Below, piece by piece: positions 52,374-53,466 of a stretch of DNA of 53,466 bases. Below the pieces are notes generated by a model, which saw only the letters and a program-made list of their open reading frames with translations, ran no database searches and had not been told where the DNA came from. The stretch is from Candidatus Cryptobacteroides onthequi (GTDB lineage: Bacteria; Bacteroidota; Bacteroidia; Bacteroidales; UBA932): NCBI GenBank assembly GCA_018066125.1, contig JAGHSA010000056.1, positions 1-53,466 on the forward strand, written 5' to 3'. Position 1 is the first letter of the stretch. Each line of letters starts with the position of its first letter. Made by a program: the position numbers and the translations under genes.

Positions 52374-53212
52374 AATGTCTCTATCTTGCAGTCTCCCGGA
52401 GCCTTGATGTTCTGGTCTATGATGATTTCCCCGACTGAGCCCACCCTGATGTGTCCGGTACGCGGGTTTTTGATCGAAGGTACGTGGTTGAGCACGGTCG
52501 CCTCCACTGACGAATACTCGAATGCGAGGTCGGCATCCGCCTCGAAGGTGCAGTCCTCAAGGATGAGGTTCTCTGCATAGCAGAGCGGCTGGGTGCCTCC
52601 GATGCGGCATCTCACGAGCCTGAGGTTCTTTGAATGCCATCCCAGGTACTCTCCATTGATGAAGGAGTCGTACACTGTCACATTCTCGCTCTCCCAGAGC
52701 GCGTCCTTTGACTGGAGGTCCGAGTCGTGGATCTCGATGTCCTGTGCCTTCTGGAACGCATAGTTGCCGTTGAGCCTGAAGTTGCGTACCGTGGCTCCGA
52801 TGCAGTGGAGGAAGATGTAGTCTCCGTGATCTGCTGTCATGCCGTCCACGTCGATGTCTCTGCAGGCCCAGAATGTCTGCTCTGCGAGAGGGAAGTCCAC
52901 GTTGCGTATTTTTATGCCCGTGGTCTCCCTGAACATCTTGGGCGAGCCCATCATGGTGTCGCTCATCTCGATGTTGTCCGTGTGCCAGATGCCGGATCTC
53001 GCTCCTTCCAGGAAGGTGCATCCATGTACCTTTACGCCGTTGCAGCACCAGAGGGGATACTTTCCGTTGAAGGTGCAGCCCTCGGCTTCGATGTTGCTGC
53101 ACTCTTTGAGTGACGATTCACCCACATTGATGGTCACCCCCTCTACGCGGAGGTCATGCTCGCAGTACAGAGGCCTTTCGCCTCCGAATTCGGTGTTCTT
53201 TATGATATTCAT
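52370..53212 (-). CDS. DUF3737 family protein
   Basis: The 280-aa product starts at MNIIKNTEFGGERPLY, the hallmark start of the DUF3737 family; the longer frame to 53368 overlaps the transporter gene and is rejected. It is built of short repeats (NVDFPLAEQTFWACRDIDVDG, RNFRLNGNYAFQKAQDIEI, DSFINGEYLGWHSKNLRL), which predict a right-handed beta-helix. There is no signal peptide. The function is unknown. Its stop codon overlaps the C-S lyase start and it follows the MATE gene after 2 nt, so all three form a transcription unit. Confidence 0.88.
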   Translation of the reverse strand: MNIIKNTEFGGERPLYCEHDLRVEGVTINVGESSLKECSNIEAEGCTFNGKYPLWCCNGVKVHGCTFLEGARSGIWHTDNIEMSDTMMGSPKMFRETTGIKIRNVDFPLAEQTFWACRDIDVDGMTADHGDYIFLHCIGATVRNFRLNGNYAFQKAQDIEIHDSDLQSKDALWESENVTVYDSFINGEYLGWHSKNLRLVRCRIGGTQPLCYAENLILEDCTFEADADLAFEYSSVEATVLNHVPSIKNPRTGHIRVGSVGEIIIDQNIKAPGDCKIETL

Positions 53213-53214
53213 TG

Positions 53215-53466
53215 TCAAGTAAGTTTCAGTTTCATCCATTTCCTGCCTCTGATGCGCCAGAGGAACAGCAGTCCGCGGACGTTGAGCTCTATGCACATCG
53301 CCAGCCAGTATCCGGCGAGACCCATGGCCGGCGTCAGCACGATGGCGAGCCCGATGCGTACCACCCACATGCTTATCAGGTTGAGCGCACTCGGCACCAG
53401 GGTGTCGCCGCCTCCGACGCAGCAGCCGTATGCCACGATCGATGCTCCATACATGAGCTCCGCAAA
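53215..53466 (-). CDS. MATE-family efflux transporter, C-terminal fragment
   Basis: This is the C-terminal 83 residues of a gene that runs off the right edge. The sequence SALNLISMWVVRIGLAIVLT and GLAGYWLAMCIELNVRGLLFLWRIRGRKW matches the last membrane helices of MATE multidrug/Na+ antiporters, with a basic C-terminal tail. The reading frame continues without a stop to the window edge, so the ATG at 53454 is internal. It lies 2 nt upstream of the DUF3737 gene in the same direction. Confidence 0.85.
   Translation of the reverse strand, partial: FAELMYGASIVAYGCCVGGGDTLVPSALNLISMWVVRIGLAIVLTPAMGLAGYWLAMCIELNVRGLLFLWRIRGRKWMKLKLT

Noticed and set aside
53213-53368. Longer N-terminus for the DUF3737 protein
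   Set aside because: The extension lies inside the MATE gene in another frame; the family start MNIIKNTEFGGERPLY is at 53212.
1-53466. CRISPR array, insertion sequence, tRNA or rRNA gene
   Set aside because: No regularly spaced direct repeats, transposase motifs, or cloverleaf/rRNA sequence patterns were noticed anywhere in the window.

Overview
The window looks like a chromosome segment of a gut-type Bacteroidales bacterium (phylum Bacteroidota). The evidence is a SusC/SusD pair, exported Gfo/Idh/MocA oxidoreductases, a XylR-type AraC regulator, a TPR histidine kinase, a DUF3737 protein, and repeated matches to the Bacteroidota promoter (TTTG, about 19-21 nt, TAnnTTTG). The genus cannot be fixed from sequence reading alone; an Alistipes-like or related lineage would fit.

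Layout. Bases 1-946 hold no convincing gene but are rich in strong hairpins, including two related GC-rich hairpins in tandem. A 56-aa peptide gene and a fimbrillin-like lipoprotein follow (947-2601). Next come recA-trpS (minus strand) and a GntP-type permease (5192-6529). A minus-strand operon, apbE then two GH29 alpha-L-fucosidases (10537-6534), diverges from a XylR-like regulator (10652-11797). The short space between apbE and the regulator carries a 17-nt motif twice in inverted orientation.

The centre of interest is 10652-32027, which has the plan of a polysaccharide utilisation locus. It encodes an FHS-type sugar permease, NagA-like deacetylase, NagB-like deaminase, SusC/SusD and five exported Gfo/Idh/MocA oxidoreductases. 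An 80-aa membrane protein is translationally coupled to one of these. A 1203-aa protein joins a GH28-like beta-helix to a heparinase II/III-like lyase, and a second beta-helix protein follows. The inferred scheme is that SusC/D import an oligosaccharide rich in N-acetylhexosamine or uronic acid. Lyase and periplasmic redox enzymes take it apart, the permease moves the aminosugar inward, and NagA/NagB feed it into glycolysis. No classical glycoside hydrolase lies inside the nagB-susC-susD operon, so a redox-based cleavage route deserves testing.

From 32051 on come mostly housekeeping genes: a TPR histidine kinase, rlmN, a patatin/beta-barrel protein, recX, an unrecognised GNAT-like protein, pdxA and rnhA. 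A tight seven-gene operon (40546-51208) then joins dTDP-L-rhamnose synthesis (rfbD, rfbA, rfbC, rfbB) to an NhaC-type antiporter and two alpha-L-rhamnosidases (GH78, GH106). The window closes with a minus-strand set: a MATE transporter (cut by the right edge), a DUF3737 protein and a PatB/MalY-type C-S lyase.

All family calls come from motifs recognised by eye; no database search was possible.
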